Shown one piece after another: positions 36,639-49,224 of a stretch of DNA of 64,000 nt. The DNA lies in assembly GCA_902729315.2 (NCBI GenBank), contig LR746264.1, forward strand, positions 9,145,878 to 9,209,877. Reading direction: 5' to 3'. Under the pieces are notes generated by a model, which saw nothing but the letters and a program-made list of their open reading frames with translations, was not told the origin of the DNA and made no database searches. Numbering within the stretch: the stretch's first letter is position 1; every line of letters starts with the position of its first letter. This DNA comes from Spirodela intermedia. Its lineage: Eukaryota; Streptophyta; Magnoliopsida; Alismatales; Araceae. Position numbers and translations under genes: made by a program.

Positions 36639-39600
36639 TCAGATAACTGAATACTTCCCCGGTTGTGAGGCGCCTGGAAGAGACAACGCGTGCGCCGTGA
36701 AGTCCTCCAAAGCCCTTTTTAGCTCAGCTTTAGCCTTCTTGACAGACGACTCAGTCGTGCCTTCAATGAACAGGTAGAGCTTACGTTCTCCTTGGGCTGG
36801 TATCTTCCCAGGAGGATAGTACTGCCCTCGGGTGGTTATAGCTGCTCCAGTCCACTCAGAAATTGGGCCGAGAGTCTCCTTGTGGGTAACTTTCCAACGA
36901 GCATTCTGGGGGAAGTCGTTAATCTCCAGCTCGGCTACGTAGTGTTCTGGCATAGTGTCGGCCTGTATCTTAGCCAAATTGTGCTGCAAGTTAATAGCAG
37001 CAGCAAGTGCAGTAGCCCTGGCAGCAGCATCACCGGGGAGGATGGAGATGGGATTTGCAGCAGCAGTTGCAAGGCCGACTGCACCAGGAATAAGAGGAAG
37101 CCCGCCGCCGTTGAGTAACAGAGACGCGGGAGCAACAGGGGCCGCACCCATGGCAACCTTTGAGGCCGCAGCTATTGCTGCGGCTTGGGCAAGAGCTGCG
37201 GCCTGAGATATATCGCCTGAAGCTTTTCGAACACCATCATCCTCAGATTCTGAATCCGACTTATCCTCCTCGAAACCGTATTCCCTTGCTTGTGCCTTCT
37301 TTGCAGCCTTTCTTGCTTCATCTTCCTCCTCGTTAAATTTAAATCCACTCCCTCCATAACCAGTTCCATGAGCCTGCTCTGTTCCCTGGTTTACCTTAGC
37401 CATAAACCCACTAGCAAGAGCCTTGAGATCTTCAGGAACAGCCTGCTCAGAGAGCTCCAGTGCCTTCACAAGATCTGGTGTGTACCTTTCCTCTTCCTCA
37501 GAAATGAATGTAACAGCACAACCTTTGCGGCCTGCTCGACCAGTCCGACCGACCCGGTGGACATAGTCCTCATAGTGGTTGGGCACATCATAATTTACCA
37601 CAAGTTCAAGTTCTTTCACATCTAGTCCTCTTGCAGCAACACTTGTAGCGATCAGCAGGTTGCAGACATTACTCTTAAAATCAGAAATGGTGGATTCACG
37701 GTCAGTTTGATCCTTGGCCCCGTGCAGTGAAAGGCAAGGGTACCCATGCTTAAGCAAATCCTTGAACAAAGAATCACACCTGTCCTGTGATTGGACAAAA
37801 ACAAGTATTTTTCCTTTCTCATACCATTCACCCAGAAGCTCCAGCAGCCGTAAGAACCTGTCACTTTCTTTTCTCACCTCAACTAATTGAGTTATATCTT
37901 TGTTGACAACGCTTCTTCCACCCACTAGAATTTCAACAGGTTTGTTCAACACTTTGCGAGCAAGTCCTTCCACCTGACGTGGAAAAGTGGCCGAGAATAG
38001 GACTGTCTGGCGGTCTGGTCTCGTATTCTGAACTATTCTAGTAATTTGAGGTTCAAAGCCCATATCGAACATCCGATCAGCTTCATCCATGACCAAGTAG
38101 GTAACTCTGTGCAAGTTTGTAATCTTTCCACTGCTGGTACATAGGACATCAATCATTCTACCAGGTGTACATACAACAATCTCCGTACCTCGTTTCAAAT
38201 CGCCTATCTGTTGAGCCACGCCGGATCCCCCATATACGGCCACGCAACTGAGACCCACAGCCTTGGCAAACTTCTTGATATCATTGTGAATTTGCTGGAC
38301 CAGCTCTCTCGTAGGGGCCATTATAAGCCCAATTGGACCATCGCCAGACACCAATGATGGTTGATCCTTTATGTGCCGCAGCATAGGCAATACAAAGGCT
38401 AATGTCTTCCCTGAACCTGTTTTCGCAATGCCTATGCAGTCACGCCCACTCATAATTACAGGCAAAGCCTGAGCTTGAATAGGCATCGGTTTCTCGAAAT
38501 TGAGTTTTTTTATTGTCTCCAGAACTTTTCTTGTCAAGCCAGTCTGGTTCCATGTCTTGATAGGCTTCGGCACATCTTTCCCATGTAGCTTTAACTCGAG
38601 TTCCTTCCTGTAAGCAGCAACTTCTGCAGCTGTCATCCTTGCGATTTCCTTTACTTCAAGATAAAAGTTCTTGCGGAATTCTGGATACTGAATTTTTGAA
38701 TGGTCGACGATAGTTAGCTTCTCAACCTTTGTCTTTTTCACCCTCTTAATGAACTCGTCATCATCTTCATCTTCTGGAGGAACTTCATCGTTCTCAGCAT
38801 CCACATAATCTGAATCAGAATCTTCACCAGGGATAATTCTACCCATCACAATTTTCCCGTCCTTCCTCCTTTTTTCAATGATGGTGACGTCATTGTTGGG
38901 GACACCATCTTGGTTGGTTACAGTACGACTAGGCCTCTGAGAGGTGTCTGGACCATCCGGCTTCTCAGCATCTTCAGGCAATTGTAGAGAATTCATGTAA
39001 GCGTCAAGAGGGTCAATTTCCTCAGCATCTGCATCTCCATTGCCATTAGCCACCGGAAGATCTTCCATCGAGTCTACTGCCATAGTGTTACCATCTCCAT
39101 CTCCAGGTTTAGGTTCTTCATCCAGAGCTTCATCTTTCTCTACCTTTGAAACAGGCAAGGCTTCGTCATCATCAGACTCTCCTTCCAAGGTCCACTTCTT
39201 GCTGGACTGCAGCTGTTCTTCACCACTGGCCTCACCATTTTTTTCCCTTTCCTGTTCCTCCTTCTTCCTCCTCAGCTCCTGCCATTCCTGAACCCTCCGC
39301 CTCCGCTTTTCCATCTCCTCATCCAGTTTCAACTGCTCCTCCTCAAGACCTTCTTCATAGGTCTTCTTAATCACTGTGCCAGATTCGTCTTCACTCCGTT
39401 TCATCTTCTTCATAGGTTCATTACTATCCTCCCTATGCCGGTCAGACCTTCTAGGCTGCTCCCATTCCTTGTGATGGGAATCCTCCGCAGTTCTTTGATG
39501 CTTCCGATCATGATCCCTAACCTCGTCACCATCTCTTCCCTCGTCCTCATCTATGTGTTTCTCCACGCCCCTCACCCTCTTCCTCTCTGCCCTCTCCTTT

Positions 39601-40178
39601 TCTCTCTCCCGTTCTCTATGTTCCTTCGCTTGTTCTCTCTCTTCCTTCTCCCTGTTTTTTTCCCTTTCTCGTTCCCTTCTTCTTTCCTTCTCCCTCTCCC
39701 TCTCCCTCTCTTTCTCCTTCGCCCTCTCCTTTTCACTCTCCCTCTCCCTCTCCTTCTCTTCCCTTACCCTCTCTCTTTCTTTGGCCTTCTCTCTTCTCCT
39801 TAGCCCTCTCCCTCTCCCTGTCCGCATCCCCGCTCCGGTGCTTCTCCCTCTCCGACTTCCGCTGGCTCCCCCTTAGACTCTATCATCCCCGGCCTCCCGG
39901 TGTCTGTCATCGGGACTACTCACCCTCTGCGACTTCCGCTGGCTCTCTTTGCTACGGTCCTTGTGATCTGAGCTCCGGCTACTCTCCCTCTTCCTCTCCT
40001 TCTCAGATCTCCCGCCTTCCCGATGCCTGCTGTCTAAGCTGCTGTCCCTCTCCGATCTCCGGCTCTCGCGACGCCGCCTGTCTCGGCGACTCCTCCTGTC
40101 TCGGTGACTCCCCTCAACGCTCCCACCTTCGGAGCTCTCTTCGTCTTCCTTCCTCGGCACCTGCTTTTTTTCTTCCAT
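36639..40178 (-). CDS. RH42: DEAD-box ATP-dependent RNA helicase 42 (PRP5/DDX46 type), N-terminus uncertain
   Basis: One uninterrupted frame, 36639-39827, encodes 1062 residues with a complete DEAD-box core: AKTGSGKT, PTRELVQQ, TPGR, DEAD in VMDEADRMFD, SAT, and the motifs IATSVAARGLD and HRVGRTGRAG. The C-terminal region with NDFPQNARWKVT and TTRGQYYPPG is typical of plant RH42. PRP5-type helicases act in early spliceosome assembly at the branch point. Upstream in the same frame, 39873-40178 encodes MEEKKQVPRKEDEES and an Arg/Ser/Glu-rich stretch, but a TAA at 39873-39875 separates it from the body. The intervening third frame reads the RH42-like SEREKHRSGDADRERERAKE, suggesting two compensating one-base changes. 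The start is therefore 40178 if the frame is really continuous, otherwise 39827. The N-terminal 100-150 residues are a charged, probably helical R/E/K repeat. Confidence 0.93.
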
Positions 40179-40334
40179 CTCCCCGCAAGATCACGCCGCT
40201 GGAGGATGCAGGAAGGAGCGAGGGAAGACTCACCAGCCACGGCCTGCATAAACCCTAATTTGAGAAACTCGCAGTATCGGGGGCGATGGACCGCCAAGAG
40301 AGGAAGTAAACAGCAGGCAAGTGGCGCTGCCCCG

Positions 40335-40574
40335 ACCTTATATACAATACTTTTGCTCCGTTGACCGTGCGGGCCCAAAACTGGGCTCATTTCTAACTAT
40401 GAAGTTATGTCAATGGGCCGGAGGCTGAAAACCCTCATGCCAGCCCAAATTCAAAATTACAGCCCGGCCCAATAAGAGGTTTCATCTTGTGTGCAACGTG
40501 GCTGGCTCTAAAGCCACCACGTACCCCAAACAAACTTGTGCTCATTTTCGACTCTTAACTGATGTCAATGGGCC
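40335..40574 (-). promoter_or_regulatory. Probable RH42 promoter: TATA-like box and site II elements
   Basis: On the minus strand TTGTATATAAGG lies at about 40338-40349, some 160 bases before the upstream ATG at 40178. Four TGGGCC/GGCCCA motifs follow at 40372-40377, 40414-40419, 40466-40471 and 40569-40574. Such site II motifs bind TCP factors and are common in housekeeping plant promoters; use here is inferred. Confidence 0.5.
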
Positions 40575-40672
40575 CGTAGTTTGAAAGCCTCAGGCCAGCC
40601 CAAGTTCAAAACCCAGCCCGCCCCAATACGAGGTTTCACCTTTTGTGCAATGTGGCTGACTCTATAGCCACC

Positions 40673-40680
<8 letters not shown>
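40407..40680. repeat. Imperfect direct repeat, about 120-bp units, upstream of RH42
   Basis: Units 40407-40527 and 40562-40680 both begin ATGTCAATGGGCC and end GCCACCACGTACCC, separated by 34 bases (period 155). They also share AGGTTTCA near the middle and GTGCAA. Both contain site II motifs, so the duplication multiplied candidate promoter elements. Confidence 0.8.

Positions 40681-40707
<27 letters not shown>
40680..40707. repeat. CT microsatellite
   Basis: Uninterrupted CT dinucleotides directly after the second 120-bp repeat unit. Confidence 0.9.
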
Positions 40708-41060
40708 ATGTACTGTTTTGCAAACTAAATAGTTCCAATGGGGAGCATCCAGTAGAGCTGTAGAGATTAAGAGAGGCCCTAAAAAAGATGGCCAATAGAA
40801 GGCACAAGATCAATCATTCCGACTATATGAGTAGCAAATTAGAGTAATCCAACTACGGTGAACTATGGTAGTTCCTCATTGCTGTTTCCCATTTCTTATT
40901 TAGTAAAAAGAAAAAAGGGGAAAGAACTTTCATTCATAATATGGAGGTCAGCGTGGATTGACTTTAAAAAATATGGGTGAAGAATCTTCACTTTGAGGTG
41001 AGGTGAAATCCATGGAGCTACGAGGACTCGACGGCCCACACCGCGCAGGAGGAGATCAAG

Positions 41061-41141
41061 TTACATCGGCGGCCGGTTGGAACCGAGCAATTGCCCCACC
41101 AAGTTCGTCACCTGCAAGGACAGCCACAAAGGTAAGCACAC

Positions 41142-41207
<66 letters not shown>

Positions 41208-43872
41208 GCCCAGGACAGTGGATTTGAGTCAGAGGAAAACCCAGATGTGAGGAGCAAAGAATCTTCATGAACTAATGAGATGGAGTGGAAACGAAGAGAG
41301 GGGAAAAAAAAACGGAAATGAAGACGGCGAGATTTCTACATCCAAACTAAAATTTAACACGTATTTGGGGGAAAAATAGGAGAAAAATAAAGGAGTCTTA
41401 GAGCGCAAGAAATTAATAGATTTCTTTAGACACGAGATTGGATTAACCCATCAACGGATATGAAGCAGGGGCAATCACTGATATATACCTGCCAATATTT
41501 GGCAACACAGCGATCAATGCAGCTGTTTTCCCCCATGTTGAGCTCTGATTCCTTGTACCTGGACGAGCACAAGAAAAATCCATTTTACAGCCCAAGAAGA
41601 AAGGGAGAAACGGAGCACATCTTGAACTGAGAGGTCATTAGAAGACAGCATCAGATATGAGGCCTCATACAGAGTGAGACACAAGAAATTTGAATGGGGT
41701 AACGTACTTCTTCTCGATGCATTTATCGAAGCATGTCTTTGTGAGCCTGTATTATCCAAACCAAAAAAAAAATCAAGCTTCTCAGTTTCGCTGTAGGAAT
41801 CTATCGTAGCACTGTCAAGCTATAATAGAATCGGTGGGCAGAGGCTAAATCACGTGTTCATCTTAAGTGACCGTAAATCAAATATCCAGACACAACGGCA
41901 TAAGATAAAGCATCAGAAGACAGTGATACTCGATGTTCGGAACACGGAGAAGCTCAATCTATTTGCTCATGAATGCAATGACTTGCCACTTCATCTCTGG
42001 TGGTTCAGTGAGGGAAGGCAGAAGATAAACAACTTCAGTTCATCCAGCGATCACATAATCATTTTACAGAGCAAAGAATGATCCAGAGGAGTAATGCAAG
42101 AAGACTAGTTAGAAGAATGACGAAAGACTGCAAAAAGACAACCAAATTATACTTTTTTCTTGATTTTGTATCCAAATTTGAACGAAAATGGCACTTTATG
42201 GCTCATATTTTGTAGAGAATCGTCTTATTTCACCCTGAAAATGTGAAGAATTGTCTTTAAAATCCGGAGAGGTACTCTTTCCTCCTCTCTTTTCTGCTCA
42301 CTCGTAAGTCTCCGAACCCATTAAAAGGGGGAGAAAGTCGATTGAATATCTCAGCCACCCATAGTTTTCACTCTCCTCTGTCTCTAGTGGCCTAAGCTGA
42401 TCCCACTTTCTGGGTACAGCAGGTCAAGTTATTCTTTTTTGTTTACTTTTTGTCTGAGGGAACGTGGTAACTCAGATCTAGCTGAGAGATGTTTCTGAAG
42501 TAACAAAAGAGACAACATGGAAGTTTTGTTGTGCTTGCGTACCCGCCAGTAAAGAATCATTTAAAAAATATTGCTTCCGAACAGATATCAAATAGAATTT
42601 ACATGGTTTTGCCACATGCCGGATGCACAGAATACGGTTACATCGGAAATGAGAACTGGCAACCGGTGATGTACCTGTTGAACATATCCACCCTGTACGT
42701 CATTTCCGTTTCTGCCATCCCAATGATCTGCCAACAAGAAGCTGATTAATAGAAGAGCATAGATAGACAAGTCAAATAATAATGATATAGAGCTAATAGA
42801 CATAGAAAAGGACGCGCTAAATCTGGATGTGGGAGAGTAGCAAGCAGTGAAGTAGGAATATCCTCACCCTTTAGCAAGCAGATACAATTCGATGTTTTAT
42901 CATCCAAGAATCCAAACTAATAATTCCGCGGAAAAGGAAAGTCAGGCAAGATATGGAGCGTATTGGCACTATTTAGGGAATTGCACGGAAAGCATATGTT
43001 CAGTTGTCCGTGGAGGGATTTAGACAGATATTTGATAACCGTTAGGTATTTTAGGATCCAAGCTCAACAAACGGAACATTACCACATTCCAATGTCATTT
43101 GGAGATGCAAACAATGCTGATCATAATTTTTTAGTTGTTCAAGAAAAGCAGCATGTGCCCCCTTAGTCTGACTTTGTTACATTTACCAAGTCATTTAGCG
43201 ATGGGAATCCCCTATGTTGCCCCCAAGTATATTAATGTTAAGTTTCATACCAGATATAGATTGAACTTTCTTCAATGAATATGCATCACCCTCAAAACGA
43301 AATGTTTATTTAGAATTCCAACATGCGTACTTCATAAAATATTGGAAACCCCCGTCATTATGAAATGGGGCATATAGACCAAAATATAATGGCGTATTAT
43401 CCACGCATCTTCACCAGAGGTGAAATTTAGAAATTAAAAATATTTTCGGCTCCCACGCAGAATATTCCTAAAATGAAGTCCATAGCTTTGAGAAAACTAT
43501 GGCATAGAGCATGCATCTAAAGACAGCTTCATAGATTATTCCATTGGTTACCAATTTTGGAGATGAATTCATTTGAAAAAATACACAGACCTAGAGATCC
43601 AAATCAGGACCCGGATCAAGAATACACAGACCTGGAGGCACCAGAGCGTAGATTATCTCTATGTACAAAATTTAGTCCCAACACCGCAAACACCATCTTG
43701 ACAGGTATGAGGTGACCAGATCATAAATGCAGTGCATGCCTAATTAACGGAAAAAATAAGTCTAACTTTCAGTTTTTGTGCCATTTCTTATTACTCCCAT
43801 CAATGTTATGAGAAAAGAAGAAGCGTGCACCTGCTCTTTGTCAAAGCCCGTTGGATCATTGCTAGCAGCCAT
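41061..43872 (-). CDS. TIM10: Mitochondrial import inner membrane translocase subunit TIM10
   Basis: Five small exons, 43831-43872, 42675-42727, 41708-41746, 41489-41558 and 41061-41111, splice in phase to 84 residues, the normal size of a small TIM protein. The twin CX3C signature is complete: CFDKC (C37/C41) and CIDRC (C58/C62), separated by 16 residues. Family-typical flanks are MTYRVDMFNRLTKTC and ELNMGENSC, followed by KYWQVTNLVGQLL. Small TIMs form TIM9-TIM10 hexamers in the intermembrane space that chaperone hydrophobic carrier and beta-barrel precursors; the cysteines form two disulfides after MIA40 oxidation. There is no cleavable presequence, as expected. All introns are GT-AG, and intron 4 holds a TA/GA microsatellite. 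Divergent from EXO5 with 781 bases between start codons. Confidence 0.96.
41144..41208. repeat. Compound (TA)n(GA)n microsatellite in TIM10 intron 4
   Basis: TA dinucleotides run to 41180 and GA dinucleotides from 41181 to about 41207. On the transcribed minus strand this reads CT then TA repeats ending about 30 bases before the exon 5 acceptor. Confidence 0.9.
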
Positions 43873-44653
43873 GGAGAGAAACGTGAAATGTCCCACCTAG
43901 ATATTCAAAAGAGAAATTCGGTCACGGGAAAAGAATAAAAAATTAACAACATAAACCAGAGAAAGTAGCTAATAAAGACCAAGCAAGCTGTCCCTAGAGA
44001 TAAACAGGTGGACTACAAACGATAAAATGCCACGCCACGGTCTGCAGCAATATTGTTACGAGACAAACTCTGAGCTAAAATCTCACTCAGTCGCCACAGA
44101 AAAGCAAAAAAAAAGACAAATTACGAGGTGCAGAGAGGGACTGATTAAAAAATGTAAAAAACTGAACGAGAACGAGCTGGAGATCAAGCGGATTACTGAA
44201 GTCGTTACGCTCCTCTCAGGCAGCGGTGGTAGATCGCAGAGGAGCCGCCGGGGCCTAGCTTTTCCGCTCTCGTCGTGCTTTGGAAATAGGAGGGAAATCT
44301 GCCCTAGGTCTTATTTACGACAAGAGAGCACTCTGCTACAAGAACGTTAGGCCCATTAACATTATTGGGTTGGACCCATTAGCCACCACGAGACTGCCTC
44401 TTCTTAGGCTGTGGGACCATTTTAAGAAACGGAGGCCCAAAAAGAAGGCCAACTGTTCACAGTGGCACGTACGACTGACACGCTTGCTTGTTATAGAGAG
44501 CCGCTCCGATTACATCAACAAACAGGAGGCTCTGTTTCTCCCCGCACCGCTGCTCTCCTTCGACGAGCGACGAACCCGGCGAGGGAGAAGCGGGCATGAG
44601 GGTGGTGGGACCCACCACGAGGACGACGTGCGCTGTGGTCAACCCCGAGGTAG
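43873..44653. promoter_or_regulatory. Divergent intergenic region between TIM10 and EXO5
   Basis: This 781-bp stretch separates the TIM10 start (minus) from the EXO5 start (plus), so it must hold both promoters. GGCCCA site II motifs are at 44350-44355 and 44434-44439. Open frames inside it have no family resemblance. Shared regulation is inferred only from the arrangement. Confidence 0.5.
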
Positions 44654-47600
44654 ATGGGATCGGGGTCCTCTCCCACTCGATCTTCTTCTTACAGTTGCAC
44701 CACCCTCGTCAACGACCCAGGGAACGCCGGCGGCGGGAATATTGATATTCCTGGCAATATCCCGCTGGAAATCGTGACCGAAGAGGAGATGGCTCTCATA
44801 GACGCCGCGATCACTTCCGCCCGCAGCTTGATTCAGGCGTCGTCATCTCTTGGCCCTCGAGCCTTACCCTTATCCTCCCTACATTCGACGGTCGCGTCTC
44901 TGAGGCAGTGCAGGAGCTCATTCCGCTCCGTTTCTCCGCCAATCCTTACCCCTGGGGCGTCTTCTCAAGACATTGAGGATTCTGATCAAGGCCTGACCCA
45001 ATCCAAGTCACCGTTGAAGCTGTTTCGCATCAGAAGAGCTCTATCTGTCACCGACGTAACAGCCACGGTATTAATCTTGTCGTAATGCCGGCATTGTCCG
45101 CATGGCAGCGCCTCTTGTTCTTTGTAATGACTGCAGGTCTACCTTGATCTGTCCGTCAGATGTTAACGTGTTTGTCTAATTAAAGAAGCTCATGTTTTTC
45201 AACTTCAATTGATTAATTAATTCGGCCTTCACAATCCATCTGTTTCTTGTCTTTTTCTGTGACCGCTCCCTTTTATTTGTTAATTTTTTTTCTGATATAT
45301 GAGACTACATCATCTTGGCATATCAATTGGTTTTGTGTAGGATTTTTTTTAGTCAACACCCACGCAAACTTATACATCCTTGTATCTACTTTTTTTACAC
45401 ACAATGAATTTTTGGTACCACCCACATTGAAAAGAAAGTACGTTGTGAAATTTGCATCCTAACTGATGGGCTAGAAGATTTGGGAAGGCCATAAGGAAAA
45501 GCTAAAGTTAAAATTCATATTTTCCTCTTTAACCGGTTGGTAAAGATGCAATATATGCTGCATTTTCAATGTCCTTTACTACAGTGCCATTATTGATTGA
45601 GAATTTATGTTCTTCCTCCTTTATTTTGGATTTCCATTTTATGTAACCTTTTGCGTCTACCTTTTGGGAATCTTCGAGATCAGGAATGGTGTGAAAAGCA
45701 GATGGAATTTGTTCTCCTCCATGGGAAACCTGAGAGGACAAAGGCCATGAAGGCTGGTAGTGAACGCCATGTTGAACTCGAAGAAGAGGTAATCTTCGCA
45801 TCGCTTTGAATTCATCCCCAATTTCTAAAAGTACCTTAGCATAATGATTGAGATTATAAAATCAAGGTCATTGCCTATGTCAAAAATATTGAATGAAGAG
45901 CGCCATCTTAATATGCTTGTGGTTGAAATGAAACTTGGATGGATTACTTGATCTGTTTATGTTATGAATTTCCTATGTATTCGACTATTACTTTTAGTCG
46001 TTTTGTGGCATTCATTTTTATGTGTTAGACAATTATTCTTACAGCCTTATTAGCTTCGACTAGGAATTTATCATTCTCTATAGTCAAATTTTCTTTCCTC
46101 TAACTGCTGTGTGTTGTACATTTGATTTTTGTCACAGTGAATGGGGGTTGGAATTAGGTTGACTGCTATCTAGTAAAATTGAGCTCAATTTTTATGGTTT
46201 TTTACCTTCCAATGCCCTATGCCTACATCAGATTTATAGGTGAGAAGTACTTATGATTATGATCATGACAATTTTGGATATCACAAAATGTGGGGCTTTT
46301 TTTCATGTGATAGTTCAACAAAGAAATTTGCACGAAGAGAAGAAGCCATACCTTATCTTCTTCCAATAATAAGCAACTAAACAAAATTGCAATTTGATTT
46401 TTGATCTTTTTTGTCACGAACGCAGGTTATGGAAAAAGTAGAAATTCGTGTCATATCTGCAGAGGATTCCTGGGCTGTAAGATTGATGAACTTTATTTTT
46501 GGTTCACGTCAATTGCTATTTGATGGATTGACCCGTGAACTACCAATGTAAGTTATCCTTCTCTTCCCGTGTGTGAACACATTAGTTTTTTTCTTTTCAG
46601 ATCCAAGCTAAGTTCTACATATTGTTGGATAAGAATTACAACTGCCTATAAGAGTCGAGAAGGATTTTCTCTAAATTTACACATTGATTTCCCCATAAAA
46701 GATCATATTGGAAATGTGGCCTCTCAATCAAAATGCGTGATTTTAGGAATAGATCAGAGATCCACCACCGTGAATTCGGATGATGTGGTTACCTGGGATC
46801 CTTCATGGGCCAGAAAAGATATCAAGGGAAAAAGAAGGAAATTTGTATGTGTGATACGTCTAATCTCATGTTTTATGCATCATAAAGTATTGCACTGTGA
46901 TTCTGAGCTGTCAATATTTCGTGTATGGCTATATATTAAAGATTGTTGAATATGAACGACTGGAAGTTCTAATGTTGCGAAATGAATCTGTACTGTCATG
47001 GGTGATTACATTAGTTGAATTTATTTTTGAACGATATTGTTCTCCTTTGTGTGAATAATGCCCAATCCCACTTATTTTATCCTTTTTTTTGGAGAGAGAG
47101 AGAGAGAGAGATCATGAAAAAGATCATCACCATTCGACAACTTTTGATAATTTGCAGTATCAATAAGAAGTCTTCTATCTTCAACGGTAATCGTAAACCT
47201 GGAACTATGCATTGATGTTATTAACAGAGCCGTTTTCTATTGAACATATCGAATTGCTTCTTCCAAAATAATATCATGGGGTAAAAGAGAAGCTGACGCA
47301 TATTTGTCTTCCGATGGAATGGTGTTGCTTTTATTAAGATCCCTGAAGACGAGTTCATTTTTTATTTGCATTAGTTTCTTAAATTACTGTAATTTTTATT
47401 ATAAATAACGAATCTGAATGATATAATTTTGCATTGGTTTTCTTACTGCAGATAGGCATAGTTAACATGCATATCTTCATTAAGAGGAACATGTCCATGA
47501 TTTTGAATCTATCACTCTGTGGATAATTTTTTATACAACAAATCTATCATTTTCTAGCCTTCTAATACTGAGCTATTTATGGGAATAACCCTAGAATAGG

Positions 47601-48406
47601 AATCGTGGAGGGGATATGGATGGTTGGAGTGATTGATGAAATCCGAATGCCAAAAAATGAAGCAGTTCAGCAGCCTCTGTTGGTCGATACCAAAACCCGT
47701 CACACAGCAACCCTCCCTTCTGAAGCACAGAAGCGCAATGGAAGGTATGAGACTGCTGTACATATATCCGTTTCTTTTTCTCAGTGAAGTTGACTTTGTA
47801 AAACTAGACCATAATGATCGACTTCATTACTTTTCTCTCTCATTATTGTATTATTTAGGATAACTTAGAAACATTTTAGATAATTCATACTGATATTAAT
47901 CTTATGAGATGCCAATATGCGATTCCTGTGGGTAATCTACTTCAAACAAGTTCTTCATCTCAGATAAAACATAAATATTATGTTTTACGTGTTATCTTGA
48001 TGCAGCAAATAATTGTGAGGATTGTTCTTGCTTCTGCATTGCAGGCTTCAACTGATGTGTTATAAGTATTTGTGGGACAACACGGTTGCACATAGCTTCC
48101 CCAGCGACGAGTTCTATAGCTATTTTGGGTTGGATCCTCACTCCACCCTCTCTGATGATGTTCGAGATTATAGTGCGAGACTAGGTGTCCATGCAAAGGT
48201 ATTATCTGCCAGATTGAAAGTCTTCATTATGAGAGGACTAGATTCTGCTTACTTGCTTCTTCAAGTTTTAAGGTTCCTCTGTTTACCTGCATCAAGTTTT
48301 ACCTCATCTTTTCTTGCAGACATTGGAAGATGTTGTCATTTATTTAGGAGATAACTGCCGGTTGCTACCGCCCTCTCAGGAGAAGCTCATGTTGAGGTGA
48401 TGGTGA

Positions 48407-48455
<49 letters not shown>

Positions 48456-48722
48456 ATCTAGTGTTGGCCCCGCCGGTGTCGTGTCTCAGAACTTTGGGAT
48501 GAATGCAGATATGAATTCCAGGCAGACCGTTCTCTGATGGAGGAGTATATTTTCGACTATGATGAGGACTGGTTCAAGGGTCGGATCTTGGGGTGCTTCG
48601 CGTTCTGGTCCGGTGAGAGAGAAGCCAGCTTGGTTTCCAAGGACGAACAGTGGAAGTGCCGATTCTGTAAGTTCTATTCCATTTGCCCTGTTTCTGGCAG
48701 ATCATCTCATCGACTGCCATAA
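44654..48722 (+). CDS. EXO5: Exonuclease V (EXO5/DEM1 family)
   Basis: Seven exons, 44654-45067, 45684-45788, 46426-46547, 47595-47744, 48045-48198, 48320-48396 and 48509-48722, join in phase to 411 residues, near the length of plant exonuclease V. The PD-(D/E)XK nuclease core is visible as GVIDEIRMP (about 230) and LLVDTKTR (about 247), followed by LPSEAQKRNGRLQLMCYKYL. The iron-sulfur cysteines are represented by an early Cys in ATEWCEKQ and the C-terminal WKCRFCKFYSICP. EXO5 enzymes degrade single-stranded DNA; yeast Exo5 serves the mitochondrial genome, human EXO5 acts in nuclear repair, and the Arabidopsis protein is annotated as chloroplastic. The Ser/Thr-rich start (MGSGSSPTRSSS) is not a clear transit peptide. 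Intron 6 contains a CT microsatellite. Confidence 0.94.
48410..48448 (+). repeat. CT microsatellite in EXO5 intron 6
   Basis: About 19 CT units start 14 bases after the exon 6 donor and fill a third of this 112-bp intron. Confidence 0.9.
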
Positions 48723-49224
48723 ACACGGTTCTTAATCTGAACAGTGCTCAATATTTTTAATAATACTAATAATCATAATCATAATCATAATCATGTTAAA
48801 ACCTTTTGAGAAATATCTTGAAAAGTGAATGCAGAAGAGATTGAATCAGCTTTTACCTGATATTATTTCTCAAAATTATACCTTTTAAAACCCATTATTT
48901 AATTGTAGAATGCCGGCTGTTCGTCGGACTATTTTATTCAAAAGAAAATATTTTTTGCGCGCCCCCCCCCCAAACACCGTGGAAGCTGACTTGGTCCAAT
49001 CACTGCGGGCGTCCCCCCCGGTGGCCTGTCACCTCCTACCCCACTCAACCCTTCGGCTGCCCCCCAGCTTTCCATGTCTTTGACTTGAAGGAGGGGGGAA
49101 AGGAAGAGCGAAGGTCCAACCAAACAAACCCAGAACCAGCTTCCTCCTCTCCTCCTTCCACCTCCAGCAGCTCCTTTCGTCTGTTTTCCTCGCTGGCGTT
49201 GAGGAGATAACTGGAGAGGTAGAG
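48723..49224. other. Intergenic: EXO5 3' flank and IRX9 upstream/5' UTR
   Basis: Contains an imperfect AAT/AATCAT microsatellite at about 48758-48794 and a 10-base C-run at 48962-48971. The last 170 bases are pyrimidine-rich leader-like sequence before the IRX9 ATG. No gene seen. Confidence 0.55.

Noticed and set aside
39040-39876. Ser/Leu/Phe-rich open frames on the plus strand opposite RH42
   Set aside because: They are antisense shadows of the purine-rich R/E/K coding repeat of RH42.
44027-44350. 107-residue open frame between TIM10 and EXO5
   Set aside because: No family resemblance; it sits in a divergent promoter region.
46569-46949. 126-residue open frame in EXO5 intron 3, considered as an extra exon
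   Set aside because: Joining exon 3 directly to 47595 preserves the conserved ELPIIG...VEGIWMVGVIDE sequence; the extra frame matches nothing in the family.
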